DNA from: an uncultured Bacilli bacterium
Lineage (GTDB): Bacteria > Bacillota_I > Bacilli_A > RF39 > UBA660
DNA length: 6,344 nt
Assembly (NCBI GenBank): GCA_947600015.1
Contig: CANQFX010000064.1
Location: 1-6,344 of the forward strand
Reading direction: 5' to 3'
Under the pieces are notes generated by a model. That model worked only from the letters and a program-made list of their open reading frames with translations. It was not told where the DNA came from and searched no databases. Of the stretch, positions 1-4,061 are shown piece after piece; the stretch's first letter is position 1, and each line of letters begins with the position of its first letter. The translations under genes were made by a program, and so were the position numbers.

Positions 1-75
1 TCTGTTTTCTCGTTCTAGTCTTTCACAATATTGATCATAGCCAGGGTAATAACTATCTAAATCACGTGTATCCAT
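1..75 (-). CDS. Hypothetical phage protein, N-terminal 25 residues only
   Basis: The ATG at 75-73 follows a strong ribosome binding site (GGAGG, then TTAAA) that overlaps the end of the preceding helicase-loader-like gene. Reading leftward it is open to the window edge and gives 25 residues beginning MDTRDLDSYYPGYDQYCERL. The start is rich in acidic and aromatic residues and has no signal peptide or recognisable motif. One base separates it from the preceding stop codon (TAA at 79-77), so the two genes are probably translationally coupled. The function is unknown. Confidence that it is a gene comes from the ribosome binding site and the packing, since the fragment is too short to classify. 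Confidence 0.6.
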   Translation of the reverse strand, partial: MDTRDLDSYYPGYDQYCERLERENR

Positions 76-76
76 T

Positions 77-436
77 TTAACCTCCAATTTCTTTTACAAT
101 ATTTTCTATTTCTAGAAGTTCGTCGTTTGTTGGTTTTTTTATTTCTAAATTTTCATTAAACCATGCAGGCTTTTCATATTCTTCCTGTAAATTATCTATT
201 TGTGGTAAATATTTAACTATTTCGTCAATTCTAGGGAAATATGATTGATATTTCAAAACCATTTTTATTGCATTTATAAAATCTTTTTCTTCATATTCTC
301 TAAAAATCGAATAGTAATATTTAAAATCAAATTCTGTGTGTTGTGTGTCTTTATAATTACTTTTTAAGATACTCCAATATTTAACAAATACATCTAATCG
401 AAGACGCACACACTCCTCTTCCATATCCTTTTCCAT
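77..436 (-). CDS. Putative phage replicative helicase loader/inhibitor (G39P-like)
   Basis: A small cytoplasmic protein of 119 residues. From about residue 14 it has the pattern seen in phage helicase loaders of the SPP1 G39P type. An aromatic helix (VFVKYWSILKSNY, about 16-28) is followed by a tyrosine-rich helix (FKYYYSIFREYEEKDF, about 38-53), a helix with AIKMVLKY (about 56-63), and FPRIDEIVKYLP (about 67-78), the usual 'fP.i.Ei..yl' end. Such proteins bind the DnaB-type replicative helicase and guide its loading at the phage origin. The acidic tail after residue 80 is not conserved in the pattern. The first eight residues (MEKDMEEE) come from a hexamer repeat that runs upstream through stop codons in the same frame, so the exact start is uncertain: ATG 436 or ATG 424. 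Its position after a DUF6291 gene fits a replication module. The assignment is from motif memory only. Confidence 0.6.
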   Translation of the reverse strand: MEKDMEEECVRLRLDVFVKYWSILKSNYKDTQHTEFDFKYYYSIFREYEEKDFINAIKMVLKYQSYFPRIDEIVKYLPQIDNLQEEYEKPAWFNENLEIKKPTNDELLEIENIVKEIGG

Positions 437-464
437 ATCCTATTCCTATTCCTTATCCTTATCC
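417..464 (-). repeat. Hexamer tandem repeat encoding an acidic/basic dipeptide linker
   Basis: Eight consecutive 6-base units all end in CC on the + strand. In order they are TCTTCC, ATATCC, TTTTCC, ATATCC, TATTCC, TATTCC, TTATCC and TTATCC. On the coding (-) strand each is a two-codon unit, read D-K, D-K, E-stop, E-stop, D-M, E-K, D-M, E-E in the frame of the downstream gene. Charged (D/E)(K/M) dipeptide runs are a common linker in phage replication proteins. The repeat therefore looks like an inherited linker rather than a regulatory iteron array, and two units now carry TAG stops. Confidence 0.6.
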
Positions 465-549
465 TAGGAAGAGCCACTTTTATTTTTACATTTTAGCCAA
501 TCGTTAGGCTGGCTTCAATTTGGCTGACAGCCACTTTTAAGCCAACTTT
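437..549 (-). other. Decayed-looking coding remnant between two replication genes
   Basis: This 113-bp stretch has no complete gene. On the - strand, the frame of the downstream helicase-loader gene reads back through five stops (TGA, TGA, TAG, TAG, TAG). Between the stops lie stretches such as S-Q-P-N-D and D-K-D-K-E, the usual composition of the polar tail of DUF6291-type phage proteins. The pentamer AGCCA/TGGCT occurs six times in 472-544, four in one orientation and two in the other, which gives several weak hairpins. The simplest reading is a tail that was lost by frameshift and point mutation. Ordinary intergenic DNA cannot be excluded. Confidence 0.35.
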
Positions 550-789
550 TTAATCAGAAGTCCTTTGACTACCATTTTGAAATTGTTTAAAACTGTTGTC
601 TAATATAGGTTTTATTAGAATCCAAACAGTGGATAATGTTCCTTTAAAGTGTGGCTGATAATCATCTTCGAATGAATATTTTATTATTGCTTCATACATT
701 TTTGATTTGTCTTTTTCTGGCAAAGTTTCTACTGCTTCATAGAAACTTTTCATAAAATTAAACTTATTTCTATCACTTTTTTTCTTCAT
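550..789 (-). CDS. DUF6291-like phage protein, apparently C-terminally shortened
   Basis: The protein has 79 residues. FNFMKSFYEAVETLPEKDKSKMYEAIIKYSF (about 10-40) followed by a hydrophobic helix TVWILIKPILDNSFKQFQNGS (about 54-74) matches my memory of the DUF6291 domain. This domain is found at the N terminus of phage replication-region proteins in Bacillota. In relatives the final NGS is normally followed by K-G-G-R-P and a long polar tail, whereas here it is followed by Q-R-T-S-D and a stop. I chose ATG 789 over the upstream GTG 798 because GAGGTG lies six bases before that ATG, and it leaves only two bases after the stop of the preceding small gene. The biochemical role is unknown, and DNA-replication initiation is inferred from location. 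Confidence 0.65.
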   Translation of the reverse strand: MKKKSDRNKFNFMKSFYEAVETLPEKDKSKMYEAIIKYSFEDDYQPHFKGTLSTVWILIKPILDNSFKQFQNGSQRTSD

Positions 790-791
790 TT

Positions 792-902
792 TTAGCACCT
801 CAATTTGACAAAATTACTATTTTGTGCTATTTTATAGGTGCTTATTAGAAGCAAGGGACTCTCTGTGGTGGTGTAGTCCTTTTCTTTTTTTGCTTTTTTC
901 AT
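792..902 (-). CDS. Small basic hypothetical protein, 36 aa
   Basis: ATG 902 is preceded by AGGAGG and a four-base spacer. The 36-residue product starts with a lysine cluster (MKKAKKEKDY) and continues with a hydroxy-rich TTTES, a short hydrophobic stretch PLLLIS and a C-terminal cysteine. The gene lies ten bases after the stop of one small gene and two bases before the start of the next, which is typical operon spacing. The excellent ribosome binding site is the main support for translation. No family is recognised. The next gene's GAGGTG site lies inside its last codons, so it might serve mainly to couple translation. Confidence 0.5.
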   Translation of the reverse strand: MKKAKKEKDYTTTESPLLLISTYKIAQNSNFVKLRC

Positions 903-912
903 AGATCCTCCT

Positions 913-1023
913 TTACACGAATAATGTAATTAGCCATATGGCAAATAATGGTACTAATGCTAAGTACATAGGAACTAATTCTTTTTCATCTTCTTCGAAA
1001 AAATAGTTTATTATTTTATTCAT
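913..1023 (-). CDS. Small single-span membrane protein, 36 aa
   Basis: ATG 1023 follows GGAAGTG at good spacing. The product has an acidic segment after an aromatic start (MNKIINYFFEEDEKE, residues 1-15) and then one hydrophobic helix, LVPMYLALVPLFAIWLITLF (16-35), long enough to span the membrane. It ends one residue later. The charge pattern does not resemble a cleaved signal peptide, so an anchored microprotein is more likely. It sits between two other small genes in the leftward early block. Phage microproteins with one membrane helix include holin-like, superinfection-exclusion and toxin peptides, but nothing here decides between these. Confidence 0.6.
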   Translation of the reverse strand: MNKIINYFFEEDEKELVPMYLALVPLFAIWLITLFV

Positions 1024-1028
1024 TACTA

Positions 1029-1145
1029 TCACTTCCTTTCTACGATTTTATATTCTATTTTTGAATTTGTTTTTTCTTCTAATATCTCTATCAAGGTTGC
1101 AAAAAAATTATTAATTTGTTCTTTTGTCAGTTTTATACTAATCAT
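1029..1145 (-). CDS. Small hypothetical phage protein, 38 aa
   Basis: The frame reads MISIKLTKEQINNFFATLIEILEEKT and ends VERK. It resembles the short 'I-x-L-T-K-E-E-I' proteins often seen in clostridial phage early regions, predicted as a strand followed by an amphipathic helix. The stop TGA lies five bases before the next gene's ATG, and its last codons contain that gene's ribosome binding site. The start is odd because AAGGAG directly abuts ATG 1145 with no spacer. Translation may therefore be inefficient or begin at a nearby non-ATG codon such as ATA 1136. Function unknown. Confidence 0.5.
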   Translation of the reverse strand: MISIKLTKEQINNFFATLIEILEEKTNSKIEYKIVERK

Positions 1146-1152
1146 CTCCTTA

Positions 1153-1464
1153 TTAAAGTTTATTCGACATATTTTTTTTATTGTTAGGTTGCTTTTGCAG
1201 TTTTGCAAATCTCATAAACAGATCTTCACATTGTTTGTTATCTATTTTTGCTAAGTATATTAAAAGTAAATCATTAACATCTAGAGCCTTTGCCAATTTA
1301 TTTAATACTGCTAAACTTAAATTAACCGGTTTTCCTGTTTTAGAGTCAAAGCCTTTTTCAATGCTATCTAAATGTGAATGGCTAATACCAATTAAATTAG
1401 CATATTCCCTTAAAGATTTATTTCCACGTTTTGATTTAATAAAATCTCCTAAATAGTTTGACAT
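1153..1464 (-). CDS. XRE-family helix-turn-helix DNA-binding protein
   Basis: The product has 103 residues. Residues about 3-65 form a lambda-repressor-like HTH domain: LGDFIKSKRGNKSLREYANLIGIS, the recognition region HSHLDSIEKG, and the closing helix LAVLNKLAKALDV. A seven-residue insertion-like loop (SKTGKPV) sits between helices 3 and 4, as in a recognisable subgroup of prophage regulators. The short C-terminal part is helical and basic, with no peptidase domain, so it is a simple dimeric regulator. AAGGA lies four bases upstream of ATG 1464, with a second GGAGG further upstream. It is divergent from the 48-aa gene at 1545 and likely regulates the early region or that divergent promoter. 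I see no strong promoter for it in 1465-1544 on the - strand. Confidence 0.8.
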   Translation of the reverse strand: MSNYLGDFIKSKRGNKSLREYANLIGISHSHLDSIEKGFDSKTGKPVNLSLAVLNKLAKALDVNDLLLIYLAKIDNKQCEDLFMRFAKLQKQPNNKKNMSNKL

Positions 1465-1491
1465 TTTATCCTTCTTATCCTCCTTCTATAC

Positions 1492-1520
1492 TTGTTTTAT
1501 TTTTTTACTAACTCTATAAT
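1492..1520 (+). promoter_or_regulatory. Sigma-A promoter for the 48-aa gene
   Basis: TTGTTT (1492-1497), a 17-base spacer and a perfect TATAAT (1515-1520) predict a start near 1527, 18 bases before the ATG at 1545. It points rightward, against the surrounding leftward genes. Confidence 0.65.
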
Positions 1521-1544
1521 TGATTTAGGAAGTGAGGTGAAGTT

Positions 1545-1691
1545 ATGATAGATGCAACCAAAGAAATTATTGTTGCTCTTATAAATACTAAACAAATTGC
1601 TAATACTGGTGATACAGATTCCAATATAATCGAAGTTACAAAAGCAATTGAAGAAGTTTATAATAAACTAAAATCTTGCAAATATGAGTAA
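1545..1691 (+). CDS. Small conserved-looking hypothetical protein, 48 aa
   Basis: ATG 1545 follows GAGGTGA. The product, MIDATKEIIVALINTKQIANTG followed by DSNIIEVTKAIEEVYNKL, is predicted as two amphipathic helices joined by a polar loop (TGDTDSN, about 21-27). It has no membrane helix or cysteine motif. The composition resembles a short protein commonly seen near phage repressor regions, but I cannot name a family. It has its own promoter just upstream and a strong intrinsic terminator just downstream, so it forms a monocistronic rightward unit inside leftward genes. It could therefore be expressed in the lysogen while its neighbours are silent. Regulatory, anti-repressor and defence roles are all open. 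Confidence 0.65.
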   Translation: MIDATKEIIVALINTKQIANTGDTDSNIIEVTKAIEEVYNKLKSCKYE

Positions 1692-1700
1692 TTATTTTAT

Positions 1701-1737
1701 AGATTAGATACTAGCACTATCTAGTCTTTTTATTTTT
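1701..1737 (+). terminator. Intrinsic terminator of the 48-aa gene
   Basis: A ten-base-pair stem (1701-1710 with 1718-1727, one G-U pair) with a seven-base loop is followed by TTTTATTTTT. It begins nine bases after the stop of the rightward gene. The leftward 57-aa gene ends inside the T-tract at 1730, so the hairpin also lies just beyond that gene. On that strand it lacks a convincing T-run. Confidence 0.85.
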
Positions 1738-1903
1738 CAATAAATAACATTTTTAATAATTCTACATCTGTATCTTCATAACTTTCTAAACCGTATAGAT
1801 AATTAATTATTTTTTGTTTTAATTGCTCAAGTGTATAATCTTTTTGTTTTGGAATTTTAACTATAAGTTCATTTTCATTTTCCTCTATTTTCCAATCTTC
1901 CAT
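1730..1903 (-). CDS. Hypothetical phage protein, 57 aa
   Basis: ATG 1903 follows GGAGGAG, which lies in the last codons of the upstream HTH gene, and there are only three bases between that stop and this start. The product is acidic, begins MEDWKIEENENELIVKIPKQ (probably two strands), and continues with an amphipathic helix YTLEQLKQKIINYLYGL. It is soluble and without cysteine or membrane segments. Coupling to the Cro-like gene suggests they act at the same time, early in lytic growth. No family is recognised. Its end overlaps the T-tract of the opposing terminator, so the two transcription units converge here. Confidence 0.65.
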   Translation of the reverse strand: MEDWKIEENENELIVKIPKQKDYTLEQLKQKIINYLYGLESYEDTDVELLKMLFIEK

Positions 1904-1906
1904 ATT

Positions 1907-2167
1907 TTAATCTCCTCCTTTTTTTTCTCGATTTTGGTTATCGTTTATAAGACTATTGTCATATACGATTTTAAAAAAATAATCCCTAGAGATATTGTGT
2001 ATATTTAAAAAGCTATTAAATAACCCAATACTCATATTTTCTGGATTCTCTTCATAAATAGCAAGTGTATTACGATGGATATTAAGCATTTGGCTTTCTT
2101 TTTCCAATGACCATTCTTTACTATTTCGAAGTAATTTCATCGCAGTTCCCATTCTTTTTAAATCCAT
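1907..2167 (-). CDS. Cro-like HTH regulator, first gene of the leftward lytic operon
   Basis: The product has 86 residues, with an HTH-like core at about 8-65: MGTAMKLLRNSKEWSLEKESQMLNIHRNTLAIYEENPE and then helix LFNSFLNIHNIS. The helix-turn-helix is divergent: the usual Q-x-x-L-A start of helix 2 is replaced by SLEKESQMLNI. The overall helix spacing is right for the XRE class. The tail is polar. ATG 2167 has AGGAGG seven bases upstream and lies directly behind a consensus promoter on the - strand. Its position, first gene divergent from the repressor, is that of Cro or of an excisionase/early activator. The HTH call is from pattern, and Cro function is inferred from position. Confidence 0.7.
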   Translation of the reverse strand: MDLKRMGTAMKLLRNSKEWSLEKESQMLNIHRNTLAIYEENPENMSIGLFNSFLNIHNISRDYFFKIVYDNSLINDNQNREKKGGD

Positions 2168-2189
2168 ATTTTACCTCCTATCTGTATTC

Positions 2190-2218
2190 ATTGTATTATG
2201 ACTTTTGTCATTTGTCAA
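2190..2218 (-). promoter_or_regulatory. Leftward early (lytic) promoter
   Basis: Reading the - strand, TTGACA (2218-2213), a 17-base spacer and TACAAT (2195-2190) make a near-consensus sigma-A promoter, with a start near 2183 and a short leader to the ATG at 2167. The inverted repeat ATGAC-TTTT-GTCAT (2198-2211) occupies the spacer almost completely, so a bound repressor would block RNA polymerase. Confidence 0.85.
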
Positions 2219-2260
2219 TATAAAAATGCAATTTGTCATAAAAAAATTGCAATTTGTCAT
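2198..2260. repeat. Operator array of TTTGTCA half-sites
   Basis: TTTGTCA occurs at 2204-2210, 2211-2217, 2232-2238 and 2253-2259. The last three are spaced exactly 21 bp apart, about two helical turns. The last two are part of a perfect 13-bp direct repeat, TGCAATTTGTCAT (2227-2239 and 2248-2260). The first copy forms the right arm of the inverted repeat ATGAC-TTTT-GTCAT (2198-2211). The array spans both divergent promoters, as expected for binding by the repressor and/or the Cro-like protein. Confidence 0.75.
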
Positions 2261-2275
2261 TTTTTGTGCTATTAT
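2247..2275 (+). promoter_or_regulatory. Rightward repressor (lysogeny) promoter
   Basis: TTGCAA (2247-2252), a 17-base spacer and TATTAT (2270-2275), preceded by TG at 2267-2268, form a promoter with an extended -10. The start is predicted near 2282, giving a leader of about 16 bases before the repressor ATG at 2298. The TTTGTCA at 2253-2259 lies in the spacer, which is consistent with autorepression. Confidence 0.7.
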
Positions 2276-2297
2276 TTTATTAGAAAGGAGAAGAATC

Positions 2298-2657
2298 ATG
2301 AAAGAAACAAATAATTTTTTTCCGAAAAATTTGCAATATTTAAGAAAAGAAAGACATCTAACTCAAACAGAATTAGCAAATAAAATCAATGTGGATCAAA
2401 CTACCATCGGAAGATGGGAGGATGGAAATCGTGAACCTACAGTAGGAAATGTTTCTAATATAGCAGACGTTTTCAATATCACTATTACTGATTTATTAGA
2501 TAAAGATTTATCACAAGAAAATAATAGTTATGATGAATTAGAGTTATTATATAGTAAATACAAAGATGTTATTCCCGATAGTGATAAAGAAACTATTAGA
2601 TTTGTTATTGAAAAAAATATAAAGAAAATAGATGAACAATTAGGGGATGATAAGTGA
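2298..2657 (+). CDS. CI/ImmR-like phage repressor (XRE family)
   Basis: The product has 119 residues. An N-terminal XRE HTH domain spans about 8-67, with helix 2-turn-helix 3 at LTQTELANKINVDQTTIGRWEDG (21-43) followed by the conserved NREPTV and closing helix IADVFNITITDLL. The C-terminal part (about 78-117, DELELLYSKYKDVI to IKKIDEQL) is helical and charged, suits oligomerisation, and has no LexA-type peptidase. ATG 2298 is chosen because AAAGGAG lies seven bases upstream. Codons further upstream would start inside the promoter and operators. With an ImmA-like protease two genes downstream it fits the ICEBs1/phi105 ImmR type, which represses the lytic promoter until the protease cleaves it. 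Its stop overlaps the next start (TGATG). Confidence 0.9.
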   Translation: MKETNNFFPKNLQYLRKERHLTQTELANKINVDQTTIGRWEDGNREPTVGNVSNIADVFNITITDLLDKDLSQENNSYDELELLYSKYKDVIPDSDKETIRFVIEKNIKKIDEQLGDDK

Positions 2658-3178
2658 TGTTCGGATTGTTTAAACAAAAAAAGAAAACAAGAAAAAATCC
2701 ATACAAACCAACTGGAATCGTTAAAATTGATAAAAGAAATAAAATATATGCTGAACTAGATATATTAAGAAAAGAATATGAAGCGATTATAATGAAACAT
2801 CAACAATATTCTAGCAAAATTGAAGAATTATATAAGAAAGCAATATATCAAGAAGTAATTGAAAATAATTTTACAGAAGAATGTATAGAATTATGTGAAA
2901 AAGATATAGAGCTTGCTCCTACTTTAGCTGTATTTTATAGAAATGAACAACATCTAATGAACTCAGCATATGGTCATAAAAATGAAGAAGATGGCTTTGG
3001 AATACCGGTTTATGATTCGTTTGTAAGAATATCACAACTATACGAAAAAAGAAAAATGTATAAAAAAGCACTAGGATATGTTCAACATGCTTTATCATTA
3101 GGATTTAAAAATGATGGTTCAAAATCTGGCATGGAAGCAAGAGAATTAAGATTACAAAGTAAAATAAGAAAACAATAA
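2657..3178 (+). CDS. Helical-repeat (TPR-like) protein of the lysogeny cassette
   Basis: The protein has 173 residues, with no signal peptide or membrane helix. A basic N terminus (FGLFKQKKKTRKNPYKPTG) is followed by helical segments. Residues about 60-140 contain TPR-like pairs, such as 'YKKAIYQEVIENNFTEECIELCEKDIEL' and 'YDSFVRISQLYEKRKMYKKALGYVQHALSLGF'. The end NDGSKSGMEARELRLQSKI recalls a motif (K-G-G-M-E-x-R-x-x-R-L) that I associate with phage-encoded TPR-like proteins of unknown role. ATG 2657 is chosen over GTG 2654 because AGGGGAT is eight bases before it and it makes the usual TGATG overlap. Lying between repressor and ImmA, it may modulate repressor stability or sense a signal. 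That is inference. Confidence 0.7.
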   Translation: MFGLFKQKKKTRKNPYKPTGIVKIDKRNKIYAELDILRKEYEAIIMKHQQYSSKIEELYKKAIYQEVIENNFTEECIELCEKDIELAPTLAVFYRNEQHLMNSAYGHKNEEDGFGIPVYDSFVRISQLYEKRKMYKKALGYVQHALSLGFKNDGSKSGMEARELRLQSKIRKQ

Positions 3179-3219
3179 TAAGTATGCTAGTACAGATACT
3201 TAATAAAGGAAGTGAATTT

Positions 3220-3528
3220 ATGAATTTATACAATTTATTAAGTAAAGAAATTACACAGCAAGACTTACTTAATTATTATAATGCTACTATAGTTTATGAA
3301 GATCTTCCTAAAAGTATAAATGGATTAGTTTTTAATTATAAAGGTATAAATATAGTAATTATAAACAAAAGTCTATCTTATTATAGAAAGAAAAAAACGA
3401 TATTGCATGAACTTGCACACATAGAATTAAATCAACTGAATCAAATAGATGGATTATTTGAATTAAAGATAGACAAGTATGAAGATGATGCAGATTTGTA
3501 TATAAAAATGTTATTAGAAAGGAAGTGA
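3220..3528 (+). CDS. immA: ImmA/IrrE-family metalloprotease
   Basis: The protein has 102 residues. The zinc-binding motif HELAH is at 63-67 (ILHELAHIELNQ), and the third ligand region is YEDDADLY (87-94), equivalent to the usual E-x-x-A-x-x-F/Y of this family. ICEBs1 and phi105 ImmA cleave the cognate ImmR repressor to induce the element. The protein is short (about 100 residues compared with roughly 150-170 for many relatives) but both metal-binding elements are present. ATG 3220 is chosen because AAAGGAAGTG lies five bases before it. An in-frame ATG at 3184 has no such site. The separation from the repressor gene by the helical-repeat gene departs from the usual adjacent pair. Its own stop falls in the ribosome binding site of the next gene. 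Confidence 0.88.
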   Translation: MNLYNLLSKEITQQDLLNYYNATIVYEDLPKSINGLVFNYKGINIVIINKSLSYYRKKKTILHELAHIELNQLNQIDGLFELKIDKYEDDADLYIKMLLERK

Positions 3529-3532
3529 AAGT

Positions 3533-3781
3533 ATGACGTGCCCAAAATGTGGAAATGACAATGTTAACATTCAAGTATTTAATGAAAGTCAATTAGTTAC
3601 CCAACATCATGGTATTCTTTGGTGGCTTTGCATTGGTTGGTGGTGGATATTTGTAAAATGGATATTTTTAACAATACCTGCCCTACTTGCTGCTATATTT
3701 ATTGGGAAAAGAAAGAAAGTAAAAAATATAACTGTAAAAACCGCAGTATGCCAAAGTTGTGGACATTCTTGGAAAGTATAA
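3533..3781 (+). CDS. Tryptophan-rich membrane protein with split zinc ribbon
   Basis: The 82-residue product has C-P-K-C-G near the N terminus (residues 3-7) and C-Q-S-C-G near the C terminus (about 73-77). The cysteine pairs can form one zinc ribbon closed across the membrane segment. Between them, residues about 27-57 (GILWWLCIGWWWIFVKWIFLTIPALLAAIFIGKRKK) contain seven tryptophans and form one long or two short hydrophobic helices ending in a basic stop-transfer cluster. If both cysteine pairs meet, both ends face the cytoplasm and the middle is a hairpin. The start follows GGAAGTG overlapping the immA stop, so it belongs to the repressor operon. Similar small proteins occur in Bacillota prophage immunity regions. 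A superinfection-exclusion role is only a guess. Confidence 0.7.
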   Translation: MTCPKCGNDNVNIQVFNESQLVTQHHGILWWLCIGWWWIFVKWIFLTIPALLAAIFIGKRKKVKNITVKTAVCQSCGHSWKV

Positions 3782-3797
3782 AAAGTTAATAGAAAAC

Positions 3798-3826
3798 TTG
3801 ACATTTTTAATATTTTAGTTTATTAT
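3798..3826 (+). promoter_or_regulatory. Consensus promoter upstream of the RNA/nuclease unit
   Basis: A perfect TTGACA (3798-3803), a 17-base spacer and TATTAT (3821-3826) predict a start near 3833. The promoter is flanked by AACTTG (3795-3800) and CAAGTT (3835-3840), a six-base inverted repeat that could be an operator or chance. A second candidate follows: TTTACA (3843-3848), 18 bases, TATAAT (3867-3872). Together with the extended -10 at 3897-3905 this AT-rich 130-bp gap holds no gene but up to three rightward promoters. Confidence 0.65.
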
Positions 3827-3896
3827 AAATTCCACAAGTTATTTTACACTTTTTTACAATGTGTATTATAATTTTTGTAATAATGCTATATCATTT

Positions 3897-3905
3897 TGAT
3901 ATAAT
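3897..3905 (+). promoter_or_regulatory. Extended -10 promoter of the structured RNA
   Basis: TG-A-TATAAT (3897-3905) is a perfect extended -10 element. A weak -35 (TTGTAA, 3875-3880) is 19 bases upstream, which is tolerable when the extended element is present. The predicted start is near G3912, exactly where the structured RNA begins. Confidence 0.65.
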
Positions 3906-3911
3906 ATTATT

Positions 3912-4044
3912 GACGGGAGATTGTAGCCCCAGCCTAGCTTCGGCGACCTAATATTAGGTAAAACGCAAAATAGAAGGTGATTTGCCCGATACAAATCGGG
4001 CTGCTACTATGTGGGATTTATCTATTGATAAGTCCCCTTTTTTT
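3912..4044 (+). ncRNA. Structured non-coding RNA upstream of the PBECR4-like nuclease
   Basis: An island of about 130 nt is clearly richer in G+C than its surroundings and has no reading frame. It is bounded by an extended -10 promoter and an intrinsic terminator. Visible helices, in order, are a closing pair GTAGC (3923-3927) with GCTAC (4003-4007); GCC/GGC (3932-3934 with 3942-3944); ACCTA/TAGGT around ATAT (3946-3959); GCCCGAT/ATCGGGC around ACAA (3984-4001); and the terminator hairpin. The linker 3960-3978 (TAAAACGCAAAATAGAAGG) is unpaired in this model and could contact other elements. GATTTG (3979-3984) can alternatively pair with CAAATC (3992-3997), excluding the GCCCGAT hairpin. I do not recognise the Rfam family. 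The layout fits an RNA antitoxin, an attenuator leader or a free-standing phage RNA. Confidence 0.75.
4013..4044 (+). terminator. Intrinsic terminator between the RNA and the nuclease gene
   Basis: GGGATTTATC (4013-4022) pairs with GATAAGTCCC (4027-4036, one G-U pair) around a TATT loop, followed by C and seven T residues. It ends only six bases before the ribosome binding site of the nuclease gene, so that gene must be expressed by read-through or by regulated antitermination. AAATC (3993-3997) could pair with GATTT (4015-4019) and weaken it, a possible antiterminator. Confidence 0.9.
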
Positions 4045-4061
4045 ATTGTAGGAGGTAGTAT

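Noticed and set aside
417..464. Replication-origin iterons in the hexamer repeat
   Set aside because: The units vary freely in their four A/T positions and follow the codon-pair frame, which fits a coding linker better than protein-binding iterons.
437..545. Stop-interrupted frame as evidence of TAG/TGA recoding
   Set aside because: Other genes in the window end at TGA (2657, 3528) and TAG (6152) with a neighbour starting at once. Recoding is therefore not supported, and decay or intergenic sequence explains the stops.
2205..2297. A 31-residue N-terminal extension of the repressor in the same open frame
   Set aside because: It would start inside the operators, upstream of the predicted transcription start near 2282. 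The ATG at 2298 has its own AAAGGAG site.
3180..3201. Weak hairpin AAGTAT...ATACTT between the repeat protein and immA
   Set aside because: It has only six AT-rich base pairs with a ten-base loop and no T-run. It is probably chance.
3184..3219. Earlier ATG (3184) for the ImmA-like protein
   Set aside because: No ribosome binding site precedes it, and the 12-residue extension adds nothing to the family pattern. ATG 3220 has AAAGGAAGTG at ideal spacing.
3912..4012. Hammerhead or HDV-like ribozyme
   Set aside because: There is no CUGAUGA/GAAA core, and the nested HDV pairings cannot be drawn. The CCCAGCCU...GGCG similarity is superficial.
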